A DNA stretch of 64,000 nt from Platycnemis pennipes (lineage: Eukaryota; Arthropoda; Insecta; Odonata; Platycnemididae): NCBI GenBank assembly GCA_933228895.1, contig OW121853.1, positions 122,656,133-122,720,132 of the forward strand, in the 5' to 3' direction. The first letter of the stretch is position 1, and the number at the start of each line of letters is the position of its first letter. Positions 11,134-23,902 of this stretch are shown here, in pieces. The notes below the pieces were generated by a model. It was not told the origin of the DNA. It worked only from the letters and a program-made list of their open reading frames with translations, and made no database searches. Made by a program: the position numbers and the translations under genes.

Positions 11134-14100
11134 AGTTCCTGCAGCACCTTCTCATGCATTTCTCATTAATAGTGATGTCAAATCACCGAAAGGCAGGAGA
11201 TATTTTGATGTGGAATACCTCTTCCAATCACTGAAGGAATTAGGAAATCATGAACCTTTTGGGTGTGGTATCTCTGACATGGATGTTATTACCGAAACTC
11301 GAAAAGGGTTTTTCAGCACATTTATCTTAAAATGCAAGATGTGTGCAAAGAAAATGCAACTGCATACAGAGTGTCCCTCTAAAGAAGATATGGACATAAA
11401 TACAGCAGTGGTAAGTGATGGAAAGAATGGTGAATGGTACCGTTCCACGGTAGATTTAGCAAGACATATATTTAGTTATTTACCCTCCGTATTTTCTTGC
11501 GATTATCATGCGTTTTTTCCATAGTTGGGAAAGTTAACTGATTAAAATTAAAGTTAGTCTCTCTAAAAATTAACTAGTTAAAGTTAAAAGTTACTTTACT
11601 GAAAAAGTCACTGATTAAAGTTAAAGTTTAAAAAAGTAATTTTTACGTTAAAAGTTATATTTACAGTTATCTTGGCGATTTGGATGCTACGGTAATAAAG
11701 GCCTTGATGGTTTTTTCTTTTGACAAACAAATCAAACACTGAAAACTGTCATTGTGGTTTCTTCCATCGGTATCCATTAGTTTAACATTTTTGGGGATTT
11801 TCGTTGTAATTCCGTTTAGTGTCCCGAGTCTGACGAATCATGGTGCGTCTGTAATTTGCCGCAAAAGATTGTTCTGAGCGGTAGAAAGTGCTTTAAGGTT
11901 AGTTTTTGATATCGATCCCCACATTGCGAAGTGAAGTATCCCTATCCCTTAACAGTTGTAAAATTGTGGTGGAAACAGCTTAGTTATATAGAGTTCAGTA
12001 GATGCTCTTTTGTGTGGATGTATTCAGCAGGGCCTATCCAATGTATTCTTGCACAACTATCCTTACATTCTTAGATAACGTTTAATATCCCATTTGTCTG
12101 TTGGACCTGGGTTGAAACCTTAGCGCCCAAATTCGGACAGGTCGACATTAGCCAAAAATTAACGAAAAAAATTAACTGAAGTTAGTTTTGTATCAGTTAA
12201 TGCATCATTTTAAAGATTAAAAGTTAACTCTCATAAAAAGTAACGATTAAATTAAATACCTAAACACATTTTTAACAATTAATTTTAATCGTTAATTATT
12301 TTGATCGTTAATCCCAACTATGGTTTGTTCACGTCTTTGCTCTTGAAAGTATTTGAAAAAAATTCATCGGGTCATTATTTTATGGTTTTCAGCTATAATT
12401 AATTATCGAATTGAATTACAGGTCTCCAGTATGATATGTATAGGGCAAGGTTACGCCCAAATGGCGGAAATGAGTGCAATTTTGAACGTACCGCACATGG
12501 CCAACCAAACATTCCTAAATAAGCAAGCCGACATCGCTTCTGCCATACATGATGTTGCTTGGGAGGAGATGAAGAAAGCGGCTCTGGAAGAAAGTGAACT
12601 TGCAATCAAAGCAGGGGAAGTGGATAAGGATGGTACACCTTTGATAACGGTGGTGTGTGACGGATCATGGGCAAAAAGATCCTACCGCACAAATTATAAC
12701 TCTTTGTCAGGAGTGGTACGCATTTTGTTTATGAAAATTATTATATTTAATATTTTATATTAATATAAATATAATTTTATATTTCATTATTATATTATTA
12801 AAAAATTTTGTTCGTAAAAAAATTATTTTCAGGCTTGCATTGTGGGATTTAGAACTAAAAAAGTCTTATTTATTGGAGTAAGAAATAAGTACTGCAGTAT
12901 ATGTGCGCAAGCAAGTTCAAAAGACCCTAAAACTAATCCAAGGCCTCACACCTGTTTTAAGAACTGGAGTGCTTCTTCTACGGCAATGGAAGCAGATATC
13001 ATAGTAGAAGGCTTCCAAAACAGTATTAAAATGTACAATTTAAAGTACAATAGACTCATAGGTAAGAAGTACTCTAGAATGCGTCAAGTTTTCAAGCAGA
13101 CTTCTGTCTGTATGTTCCACTAAATTAAATAATTTTTTCAGGTGATGGAGATAGCAGCATAATGCAAAGGCTTGGGAGAGTAATGCCATACGGTATAGAC
13201 CTTCCTGTTCAAAAGGTGGAATGCTCGAACCATTTGCTTCGAAATTACTGCAACCGCATCAGAGATGTAGTAAGGAAAGCGAATAACCGGAAAGGCCATG
13301 TACCAGTAACTATTAGGAAAAATATTGGAGACAACCTACATCGGTTAAGGAATGCGGTAACTTCTGCTATAAAATTTAGAAAAAGAACGCTAACTGCTGA
13401 CACCACAGAGCTACTGAAAGACATTATAAATGGCCCCCGGCATGTTTTCGGGGATCATTCTAAATGTGCGGCGTACTTTTGTCGTGGACCAAAGTCTGAT
13501 GAGGAGAACCGTGTGCCTCTGCTGATGAACTTTGGGGTATGGGACGATATCATGTCCGCAAATAAACTCCTGGCCAACCACACTCCCAGCTTGATCCTGG
13601 ACGTAACCAACAATCAAGCTGAATCCTTCAACTCGTATGTGGCAAAATATGTAGGAGGAAAAAGGGTAAATTTCGCTTTGAGGGGGTCCTATCAGACTAG
13701 GTGTGAAGTGGCCGCTTCAGCCTTCAATGCAGGACCAGATGTTCATGCATTGATACACAAGAGCATCACAAAAAAGAGTCCAGGATTTTTTACGAAAAAG
13801 TTCAAACTGGCATCCAAAAAAAAGGCGGAGATGCGATCAAAGCGACGTCTTGAATTTAAAGGACCTTCGAAATGCAAGCGACGGTGTGTCACTGGTCCTG
13901 ACCAGCATTATGGCCTGCATGACCCACAAAATATCGATAAGGAGGTTGAAATAGACTTAACCGTGAGAGACGATTTCCTAAATTCCCTTAAATTAGACGA
14001 GGAGCAAACAAGACAACTGGAAGCATCTACCAGAACTCAGCGCCTCTGTCAAAAATGGCACGTTGAGCGGAGAAAAAGGCTCACCGCCTCTACCTTTGCT

Positions 14101-14649
14101 CGAGTTTGCAAATTAAGAGCCGGAACCTCTCGGGAGAAGACTGTTCAGTCTTTACTGTACCCATCTTTTCGTGGAAATAAAGCCACCGACTACGGAATTG
14201 CGAGTGAGGCATTGGCGATAGCGGAGTACGAGAGAGTCAGCGGCAATAAGGTTAACCCATCGGGACTTTTTGTCGATAGGAGAATCCCTTACCTAGCAGC
14301 AACGCCAGATGGCGTCCTGTCAGACGGCGATGGAATAGTCGAAGTGAAGTGCCCATACGTATGCAGGGATGCGCATCCGACGGATGCTGTCTCTCAAAAG
14401 AAAATAGCATCTTGTGAGATGAAAGATGGCGAAGTTGCTCTAAAAGTAAAGAGTGATTATCATTACCAGATCCAAGGTCAGCTCCATATCACTCAGAAGA
14501 AATACTGCCACCTTATTTTATGGAGCCAGTTAGGCATGGTAATTTTACGGATTGACAGGGATGATGATTTCTGGTCAAAATATATGGAGGATAAATTAAA
14601 AAAATTTTACACGGACAGCCTTTTGCCAGAAATTCTACAGCACATTTAA
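11134..14649 (+). CDS. Mutator-like transposase fused to YqaJ-type nuclease
   Basis: The exons are 11134-11410, 12422-12715, 12833-13061 and 13142-14649 (stop TAA). All have GT/AG borders and phases 2, 0, 0 and 1 that agree. The joined product is about 768 residues without its N-terminus. First comes a region with a CxxC pair (KCKMC) and then a DDE-like core: D in VVCDGSWAKRSY, the conserved AMEADIIVEGF, a second D in IGDGDSS, a Cys/His cluster (ECSNHLL and HSKCAAYFC) and a likely E in NNQAESFNSYVAKYVGGKR. The last 200 residues form a YqaJ/PDDEXK nuclease: E in ASEALAIAEYE, D in AATPDG, ExK in VEVKCPY and a late Q in YQIQGQLH, all present. The order matches arthropod proteins I know with Mutator-like and YqaJ domains. 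It may be a mobile element or a domesticated nuclear gene; no terminal inverted repeats were found. Nothing indicates its regulation. Confidence 0.85.
11520..12322. mobile_element. Non-autonomous hAT element in intron of the transposase-nuclease gene
   Basis: The 803-bp element runs from CATAGTTGGGAAAGTTA to TTAATCCCAACTATG. It is bounded by 8-bp duplications GTTTTTTC (11512-11519) and GTTTGTTC (12323-12330), with one mismatch. GTTAAAAGTTA-type subterminal repeats fill the ends, as is usual for hAT elements with TTGGGAAA termini. No transposase frame is present. It is an internally deleted relative of the element at 25565-28535. It lies wholly in the intron 11411-12421 and leaves both splice sites untouched. 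Confidence 0.85.
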
Positions 14650-15097
14650 CAACTGTTGAACGAGTTTGATGGTGACGTGGGAGAAAAATACTTACCCTGA
14701 CACTCGATTAGAAACCATCCATTTCCATTTAGATAGATACTCATCTTCTGAGAGTGTGGATTTCAACCTTTTTTGAAGTGCTTTTAATGTTTTTCCTTGA
14801 CTTTGTTTATTCACATTCCTTATCCTTTTATAAATACTAACTCAGGTTCAAGTTCTCCCAAAAATTTAATATCATACAAATTGTCTCTTGTTATGTTTTC
14901 ATGTGTTACTAATATAACAATTATATTATGCAAATCCATTTGTTTCCCTTGTTTGACATTTGCTGTTAAATTTCACTATACATTTCTAAAATATGTAAAC
15001 ATTCAATAGATAATCCGTGTTTGAAGAGCATATTGTATTTTTGACTTGGCTTATTTTGGGGGAATTTCATAGAACGGCCTATACTGAAACCAATAGC
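14650..15097. other. 3' flank of the transposase-nuclease gene
   Basis: AT-rich. No terminal repeat or further exon was recognised. An AATATA or ATTAAA-type polyadenylation signal cannot be singled out in such AT-rich DNA. Confidence 0.35.
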
Positions 15098-15590
15098 CCA
15101 ATGAAAGATTTTTGTCATTCGTTATTGAAACTTTTCTTTTAAATTATGCCACAAATTTTCCACTTTTCATCCTACATCTGTTGTGCATATTCTAACTCGG
15201 AGTTTCATGAGTTTAGACAAAGATGAATTTCATAATGGGCGTAAAATATAGACGAACAAGCGAAAATCTGGAGATATCTGGGTTTGATTCCCGATAAAGG
15301 CGAAAGATATTTCCTCTGTGGCATCGTGCATATTTCCTCTGCGGCCCAATGAAAGAATGTTTTCAGATTTTTGTCAATCGTTATTGAAACTTTTAAATTA
15401 TGCTACGAATTACCCATTTTTTATCCTACATCTACTGTGTGTATTCTAACTCAAGAGTTCCATGAGTTCAGACAAATATGATTTCATAAAGGGGGTTAAA
15501 TGTAGACGAGAAAGCGAAAATCTAGAGATATCCGGGTTTGATTCCCGGTAAAGGGGGATGATTTTTCCTCTGCGGCATGGTCGCGCTTCT
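15098..15590 (+). repeat. Tandem duplication of a unit of about 245 bp with tRNA-like B box
   Basis: Two adjacent diverged copies (about 15098-15340 and 15342-15590) both run from CCCAATGAAAGA through ATCCTACATCT and GAAAATCTRGAGATATC to TTCCTCTGYGGC. Each holds CGGGTTTGATTCCCG (GGGTTTGATTCCC in one copy), which matches a pol III B box with flanking T-stem pairing. The A box is not clear. It may be a SINE-derived unit duplicated in place. Confidence 0.65.
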
Positions 15591-15591
15591 T

Positions 15592-18289
15592 CCTTGCCGT
15601 TGTCGCTTTACGGGTAATACCGCGGTTAGTTAGTGGCAATCTCAAATAAATTCAACCAGACGGGGGCATGGGTACCTACAAGATTTTAGATTATCTGCTA
15701 GAACGACAATGGCTGCATAAAATTCATAAGGGCTAGGCCTACTGCTAAGGAAAGCGAATATGTATTCTCCAAGGGGTTGAAAAAAAAACTCCTCGATTTC
15801 GGGAGTATGCAGCCATAGATTTTTGTAACAATTTCTAAAATTTCTTTTCTAGGCTGAAATTTTTAATTTAGCCAGGTCACCAATATGTTCAAGGCAGACA
15901 TTTAAATTTACGGCACTGTTCTCGGTCCGAAGAAGGATAATACCCACAAGACTTGTTTAGGATGAGGAATTCCTTCAACATTATCCTTGCCTCTCGCTTA
16001 TCAGCTACGACTGCTAATCAAAAGTATTAAATTTGGCTTTTTGCCTTTCCGCAGGCAAACCTTCCTCCCCCCCCTCTTCTTCCTCTTTCCCCTTTATTCT
16101 TCCGATTCCAAGCGTTCCGGCTTGTGCCCTGCGAGAACCGATAAATAGGGACTTTCACTTGCCAATTGGGGAGGGAGGGAGTCTAAACAAAACATCATTG
16201 CAAGTGCAAGTCGGGAGGAATAATTCTTCCATTATCAAAAGTGAAAACGATGCCCAGAAATTGTACTGGAAGATTTGAGACCCCTTCATCAGTTCAGAAA
16301 TAAGAAAAGGTCGGGTTGAGACATCTGGGTTGACCGAGGGGGATAAATCGCAACTTCCGGTCACTCATCAAAACAAACCACTTAGAGGGAGGCGAGCGAT
16401 GCTCGGCAAGCTATCATGTTACATCTGGAGGAGGGGGAGAAGGGGGGGGAGAGGGCCTTCCCTTTCCACTTTTTCATCCCGCCACCTATGCGGGGAATCG
16501 TAGAACTACAATAGAAAAGCCGTTACATATGAGATTGGCCTCAGCTAGAGGGCCCCCTTAAGGCATTTTTCAATGTTTAGAGTCAATTTTACCTTAATTA
16601 TGACCAAGGAAAGTCGACAATAATCCTTAATCCGAGGGTACCGATGATCCCATCGATGGCCCTAGATTACCTCAGGATAGTTTCAAATAGGGAGCGGAAA
16701 TTCCGTGCAAGGAGCACTGGGGAAGAAAACGGCTTCCCAATTCTCAGCACGTGCAGCAAGAGCGAGTTCTTCAAGCCGCACGAATTCCCCCACCCGATTC
16801 CCCCACTCACTTCCATCAAACCAATCGGCAACTTAAAGACGGTTGTCCGAACGATAAAATGACGTGAAACTATGCATTGGTCTACGATATTTCCGGGCGT
16901 AAAATCGGAAACTCAAATCTCTATCAAACCTCTGGACAAATTAATTAACATCAGAGCATCAAGCATAAAGGAAAACAAGCCTTGAATATACATAACCGGT
17001 CTATAAATTACCCTGTACCTCATAGAAAATCTTCTATCGTTTCTTATTGTGTGTGGAAAAATATGTTTAACGTCTCCTTCTGCGTAACTTTATCCATAAT
17101 TGTATCTTCAATTTCTAACCTTCCAGAGCGCGATTGAGTTTTTAATGTCCACAAATGAGGAATATGCCTTGAATCACTACAAGAGGTTCAGGTACTTGAA
17201 CTTACGATCTGATAAGAAGTCCTGACAGAACTTTTTCAACAATTTTGAAAGACTGCTACACCTAAAATAGGGCATTTAAGAGCTACTCTTCACTGTATAT
17301 GAATGCGATTTGATATCTAATCTACTCGTACTGTTTATCACATATAGGCAGGATATTCTAGGCAACGCCTAAAAAGTGAATAAAGTAGCATCACTTCTTC
17401 CCTTCCTCATTACATTTTATAAGAATTCCACATATCCGGGATATTATCGGATACGATTCCTACTATTTTGTTGCAATGGTTCTTTGCTTAAAAAAAGAGA
17501 AATAGACATCCCCACTAACAACTATATCAAATATTATTAATGGTGGACATGAATCACTTTTCACGACCTTTGAAACGTTTTACATATACTCTTGGCGCCA
17601 TTATTGATATATTGCCATAACAAACCGAATAAATAATGCCATAAATAAACCAAAAATACCACCAACTGCTGCAATTAACTGCGCCCTGTTTTAAAATACT
17701 ACCACCGACGAGGGAAATAATTAGGCGTCCTATCAATAACTTACCAAGTTTTTTTTAATATGCGTGCTGGGTCATGAAAATTCAGCGATAGAACTAATTA
17801 AAAGTGGAAAAAATCAAATATCAATTTATCAGTCAGCAGCGCGACCGTCATCAGGGGATTAAACGTAGAGAGGTCCCGAAATGAAGAGAAGTGAGAAACG
17901 AAAAGGCTTTTACCCGTGGGGTTGCAGGGAGAGGCTTCCATTGTGAAACCATTCACCACCACATGCATCTCATCTCAAAAGAGACGCCTTGTTGACCGAA
18001 ATGTCGGAGTTGGATTCGTCCGCCTTCTCCTACAAGGTATTGGCTCCTCGAGAACACTCCTTAGATACTTGACCGCCTTTCGATCTAACGTTCCAGTTTT
18101 CAAGCTATGCTGGCAGAGTTGGTGAAAAAATTAAGAATCCTTCTCCTTCTAAAAATTGATTTGAAACAATTTATATAAGAACAAATTTAAAAAAAAGAAT
18201 TGTTAGAGTTATCTTAAAAAAAGAGTCGCTTTGAAAGTTCCTTTCCCCTATTTTACTGCCTAGGGTTGCTTCCCCCAAGACATCTATTT
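15592..18289. other. Long spacer, mostly unrecognised
   Basis: G-rich runs occur near 16430-16460. Several 60-80-codon frames have no domain. At 17970-18020 a GACGCC, GACCGAAATGTCGG arrangement faintly resembles the PLE ribozyme-like motif but is too weak to call. Confidence 0.35.
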
Positions 18290-18765
18290 ATTTATAAAGT
18301 ATTACGTTGTTTTTACATAAGAAGTGGTACCTAATACTGGTTTATTATTGTACAATCCTTCTCCTTATGTCCTACGTAAAACACGTATTTCCTTACCCAA
18401 GCCGAACCTGACGTTATTCAAACGATTTTTCTTGTACATAGGACCTAAAGTGTATAATTTATTACCTGTTTCATGTCTTAATTCAAAAACCCTGAATTCA
18501 ACAATGAAAAATATACGATCTTGGTTGTTTACTAAAGAAATTCCAGAGGATGTTTTTTGTAACTATAATATTATTCATATATGTACAGTAAATTTGAATG
18601 CTGTATTTCCATTATAACAAAGCATAATCTATTCTGTTCACGATGGTAGCTATTATTCAGGTTTACCTTCATGGCTACCTAAAGTTACTCCCTAAATTTA
18701 CCTTTGATGTTAAGTTGTAAGCTTCTGTGTTGGAGTAATAAACCAAGTATTTATAAAAAAAAAAT
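18290..18765 (+). mobile_element. LINE 3' end with poly(A), distinct family
   Basis: A 97-codon frame (18324-18617) gives LPKPNLTLFKRFFLYIGPKV, then YNLLPVSCLNSKTLNSTMKN and IRSWLF. This is the conserved last segment of CR1/Jockey-type ORF2 proteins (basic stretch, GPK.YN.LP, final K..I..WL). It ends in a run of nine A after AACCAAGTATTTAT. The tail and protein differ from the TGTAGATG LINE family, so this is a second lineage. 5'-truncated. Confidence 0.65.
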
Positions 18766-18770
18766 TACTA

Positions 18771-21700
18771 GCATGTGAAACGCCAATTCGCGGTTGTACC
18801 ACAAGGCATCGCCGGGTGGAAAAATAAGCTGTGCTGCTTCCGGATTTCCCAGAAAAATGCACTGGAAATAGATGCAATCCTTTCCAGCAAAAGTAGCATC
18901 CACCATCTCCATCTAATTAGCATCTCCCTTTCCTTGGCATCTGATGAGGCCACATTAAGCACTGCACCCAGCCACATCGATTGTGTCTTCCCAAAGAGTA
19001 ATCACCGCCATTTAGTAATCCTCCGCAATGCCGGTCAGATAATCCAATTGCGAGGTCACTGCAGATTCATTTTTAATCGTTCGCTCGGAAAATGAAATAC
19101 TCCATCATATGGCGCGGATTTATAAAACACACTGGGGAAAATCTGCCACTCGGGAAAACAATAGCATAAGATACAATGGAGAAGACATTGCCGCCTAAAC
19201 CCAAATGCTCCGTTTACTAAATTGACGTAAAAAATAACAAATATGCATACACAGAATAATCAAGCAAATCCGTACAGAATTATCTAGGGAAGTCGAAAAC
19301 GATGACATTGGACCAATTCGAACAATCTTAGAGGAAGAATCTTGAATCAAGGACTTCGCAGAATAAGTTTCATCCCTTTATTTAGTTATATGGTGTTCAT
19401 CCTAACCTTCATATGCAAAACGAAGACTATACGACTATTCCGATTTAGGTTCTTACGTGGAAATGTTAGCACGCTAAATTGTAAACAGAAGGTTAGTGAA
19501 GAGATCGAATGACTTCTTAGGCATCAGTTTAAAGTTTTAAGTGGAGGAAAGCGGTTGAGGCAGATGAGTTAATGAGCATCTGCGTCGAGAGAAACATTGA
19601 GCACAATCAGAAGGATACACCTATTTTTATTGGGTATTATGACTAACCGTGAAGACTGTAAGAAGATGGATGACAGAAGATGACAGAAGTTAGGAATAGA
19701 TTAAAAGGATAAAAAACTCATGCGAAACTTCGTAATAAGCCCCTGAACTTACAAAAGCAATAACAGCAGACGAGGATGTGTCATCACAAATGATTTCACA
19801 AGGTACTGGTATGGATTTACGCATTACGTATTGATTTATGCTCCATTTCAAGCTTGCTCATATTTATTCAACGAAGCGCAACTTTTTTAGGTCCGTGGTT
19901 CAAGTCCCGGATGAGTCTAACTTTTTACTATTTTGATCTGGCTTGATTCCATCTTCACCATACACATGAACACGAGGTCCTATAACAAAGTAAGACTCTA
20001 ATGTTTGCATGATGAAGCCGCAGAAGGGTCGCCGAAATCTCGCACTATATTAATTTTAAATCAGTCATACCAAAAGCAGGACAGCCTTAAAATAATTACA
20101 AGTATTTTTCGGATGAAATGACGCGATAGGTGCGAGGTCAGTCAGGTTTAGGATAAGGACAGGAGGAGAGTGGATAGTTTGCGGAAGATAATTCGGTCAG
20201 ATAAGGAGTCATCGCTGTTCGACTGAATACAAGTTCACCCTAGACAAGGAACGGAGATTAATTATGAAAAAACTAAACAATGGAATTTTTCCAGGAAGAA
20301 TCCAAAGCTTAAGACAAAAGTAGGAGGGCGTAGTAGGAACAGTTTTGAGTAAAACCCTTTCTTGGGAAGATTTTTCGACGAACACAGTCGTAGTACCAAA
20401 TATATTTGAAGGGCAACTGTGCAGGCAGAATGTTTATTCAAACAAAAGAGAATCTAAGAATGGAATCCTTGACAAAGATGTTAAGAGTTGATATGGAGCG
20501 TGGCGTTGCATATTTGCGAAACGCTTATCTTGGATAAAGAGCTGGGAAATGGTGTGTAAGCATTTTAAATAGGGGTCTGCAGAAAAACGGAAAGTATGAC
20601 GAAGAGGAAGCGAGAAAAAAAGGAATAAGTGAAGCACATAGCGAGAGGGGAAAGGGAAAGTTTCGGGAAAGAGTCAAAGGAGGAAGAGAAGAACAGTAGA
20701 TGGAGTGACGAGGGGCGATAGGATGCAGCAAGAGGAAGCGAGGAAGAGGGAGGAGAAGGATAGGCATTCCAGATGTGATGAACGGCAGGGAAGAGGAACG
20801 CACGATGAAAGACAAGACACGACAAGAGAAGTAAAGTTTCGAGTGTTTTTGTGCCAATTCATTGCACCATGTGTGCAGAATGAAAGTATGGAAAAAATAT
20901 GGCATCAATACCACGAGCCACAGTGAAAATTAGTCAATTCATAACGTTTTAGCGACGTAAAAAAAAGAGCAGACTCTTTTCAAAGAATAGAGCTGAACCA
21001 AAAATTTTAATTAATAAATAATTATTTAATAAAGAAACAAACCATAGTACATAGAGTATGATTTCATGAATGTACTAAAACTCAAATATTAATAATTCTA
21101 ATCTAAACAGAGAAATGTTATGATTTCCGCATGTTAATAGTGATTAGAGGCTATGATTTCTGTAGGAAAAATTGAAAATGTTATCTCAAAAGGATTAAGT
21201 TGGCTTCTTGCATGAGCTGCAAATGCCACACAGACGTACGAGGTCTTAGACGCATGATTAACAATTACAATGGAATGTGAGCATTTACTATCTAAATCAT
21301 TCCTCAAGAGGCCACATGAATGCAAAATGCTTCCCAGGCATTGGAATCACGGTATAGTGGTATTTGAGTTACACATGAGTATAAGCCACTATGTTTCGCA
21401 GATAGAGAATCCGTTCAAATTAGGATCTTAGGCATACATCACGGATCTGTTAAAAGCGACAGACATGCGATAACTGAATTCTATAAAAATAACATTCTCA
21501 AGATTTCTATAATATTATATCAGTACTTAATAAAGGAATAAAATAATGACCCGTAACTTGTTATAATGTCATTGGTAAAGAATATCAGCTCTAGAGCTCT
21601 ACACTGGCAAAAAAAGAACGAAATAGTTTAGGATTACGTATTTGTTGGTGATTTAGAAACATTACTAATTTTTACCATAAGGGTAATTACATCATTGTAC

Positions 21701-22358
21701 GATATGTATATGGGGCCTCATGATGTAGATAAAATATATACGCAAATTCAATAAAATTCAAATTTAAATTTAAAAAAAACCTGCAAGTTCAACTGAAAGT
21801 CTTATCACCGCTTACAAGAAAGGCTCAAATAAAAAATATTTCACATTTGAATAAAAAAATACAAAAACAAAAAATTAAACAAATTCTGAGTCACGAAAAT
21901 TTGAATCGTTCCACACCGAATAATATTTTAGCACCGCATTGCTTCGAAATCTGTACGCAATAATGACCGAAAACATACGCGGGGAGCGATGTTCAGAAAT
22001 GATATAACTCCGCCAACAATTAGTCTACATCGTAAAATCCGGGCTTTCCACTTCTAAATTGCCAGCATGTAGCCGTCCCACATACGGGCACATTCGGCAG
22101 TGCCAAATTGTGTAGGTTAATTGCGGCAATTCACTAACGAGAATAGATGCGGCAGAGATCCAAGCGAAAAAGATGCACACGGAAAAAAAACGGATGGATG
22201 GAGACAAATAGCAAACTGACCGCGGCAATTAAAGAGCCCCGACCCGGTTAGCAATGGAGGCAGCCAGCGGTCGGCGTTTAGTAGTCGTAACAGTTTTCGT
22301 GCATGTGGGACACAGCGTGCATGGAGGAGGGAGTTGGCGGTGGGCACACGATCACGAA
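18771..22358. other. Long spacer with one polypurine tract
   Basis: A 106-codon plus-strand frame at 18775-19095 has no recognisable domain. A B-box-like GTGGTTCAAGTCCCG lies at 19896 without a convincing SINE around it. Otherwise nothing was recognised. Confidence 0.35.
20578..20820 (+). repeat. Polypurine (GA-rich) tract
   Basis: About 240 bp in which the plus strand is overwhelmingly A and G (AGAGGAAGCGAG-type words). It creates open frames on the minus strand that look like coding but are low-complexity. Confidence 0.6.
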
Positions 22359-23130
22359 TGGGGAACATGCACTATTTTTTATAACTCGTTGAATGTGAAG
22401 CTTATTACCTAAACGGTGCTTGGCGTAAAAATTTTGCTGAAGAATTAAGTTGCGTTACAAAGATATTACTCTTTGAAAAGTGTACCTTTTCGGCAACTTA
22501 AAAACACGACGTCATAGCATGATGTCACGGCACGGTATCACGATGGGCGTTGTTTATCTGTTTATGGGTGGAGGTAAGCCGTTAAATGAATACTTGGCGA
22601 TAACGTTTGTATTTATCTCAATTGTTAATTGCAATAAACGGTTGTATTTCGATTTTTTATTTACGAAGCATGGATGGTAACGAGCAAATCATCCATAAAT
22701 TATATAATACCTGTTTAGTGCCCAAGAATTTCTATTACGTCTATGCAATCGCTGGTTTTTTTTAAGAAGAAGAACGCCGCCATAAGGCAGTCAACCAGAG
22801 GAAATTGTCGGAATGTGATTTTTTAAGTATTTTTTCAGCCATCGTTTCGTTCGAGAAACTGCTAAAAACCTCTAAACAATATATTCACTTAGTTTTCCTT
22901 AAAAAATAAATGTCTATCTCCGTAGCAATAGGGAACCTATACCGTTCCGTGACATCAGAAGGCGTTTCTGGTCACGTGACTTTCGTCGATTTCCGGGAAC
23001 ATTTTAATATAATTTAATAATCGTTGTGGTGGGCGTAGAAAAATTTGGCTTATATGTTTAAATTGGTGAGAAAATTTCGCATCAAGTACATGATTAATCT
23101 TCGAGAAACAAATTTCATGCATATTACCCA
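22359..23130 (+). mobile_element. MITE family M1, full-length copy
   Basis: Ends TGGGGAACATGC and GCATATTACCCA form short imperfect inverted repeats. Two relatives occur at 26314-27022 (inverted) and 60533-60997 (5'-truncated). Shared internal landmarks are ACGACGTCATAGCATGATGT, GGATGGTAACGAGCAAA, AGTGCCCAAGAATTTC and GGTCACGTGACTTT. There is no transposase frame, and the superfamily is unassigned. The flanks CGAA and TTCG do not form a clear target duplication. Confidence 0.7.
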
Positions 23131-23902
23131 TTCGGGCGCGGAGAATGTCTTGTCCAGAGTCCGAGGGCCTGCATCGATCGGAACGGCGAAAAGGCCCCGA
23201 GCCGCGGGGCGGGGCCCTCTCGAATCCAATCAGCACGAGTCACTGCACCGCCGGATTAAAGCACGACTGGTCTAGACCACTTGCCGAGAGCACGAAAAGC
23301 TTAGGAAATTACAGAGTGGAGTCCTCTAGAGATTCCACGTATTTCGTGCGGGTTCCCAAACGACCAGCATGTGGAGAAAAAAAACTGCGACCAATATTTT
23401 TACTCCGCTTGAAGAAGATATAAATTAAATAAATCGATTAAAAGTACTAATCGATACAGGTTGATCGTAGACGGATTGACTTTGTGGAATTGCAACATGA
23501 TTAAAATAAAAAAATGCACTTTGTTAGAGTACACGTTTATTTATTGGACTCAGCCGGTTTCAACGTCAACCAACGTCATTCTCAAGAAGTCTGGCAGGGA
23601 CCAAGGGAATGGAAAGCTCTTAAGGAGGTTCCACCGTGACTCCGCGATTCAATATCCCGTAAAAGAGCTATGTTATTTAATGAATAAATACCGACCCAGA
23701 AAAACACCTTATTGGAAAATTATCTATAGGGTGATAACGTATGCACAATAATTGAATGAGTATGCTATTTTATAGCGCGTTGTAGTTGCATTCTATTATT
23801 TACAAGGTTTTTTTATCTCATTTTGAGTTCGGAACATGACTGACGTGTTGTTGCCACGTTTAATTTACAAAGTGAGAATACATGCTCAATCCCGCTAATA
23901 TG
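23131..23902. other. Spacer, possible decayed PLE terminus
   Basis: GC-rich to 23270. A 96-codon frame at 23461-23751 has no recognised domain. Confidence 0.35.
23547..23590 (-). ncRNA. Degenerate hammerhead-like motif
   Basis: The minus strand reads CTTGAGAATGACG, a self-pairing ACGT..ACGT, then GAAACCGGCTGAGTC. The GAAAC and GTC strands fit the PLE motif, while CTGANGA is broken. The neighbouring word ACTTTGTGGAATTGCA resembles the foldbacks at 31.3 and 31.7 kb. Confidence 0.25.

Noticed and set aside
17960..18030. PLE ribozyme-like motif
   Set aside because: Only GAAATGTC and a poor hairpin fit; the CTGANGA strand is absent.
20525..20914. Overlapping minus-strand frames rich in Leu, Phe and Ser
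   Set aside because: They are the reverse complement of a GA-rich tract, so composition explains them.
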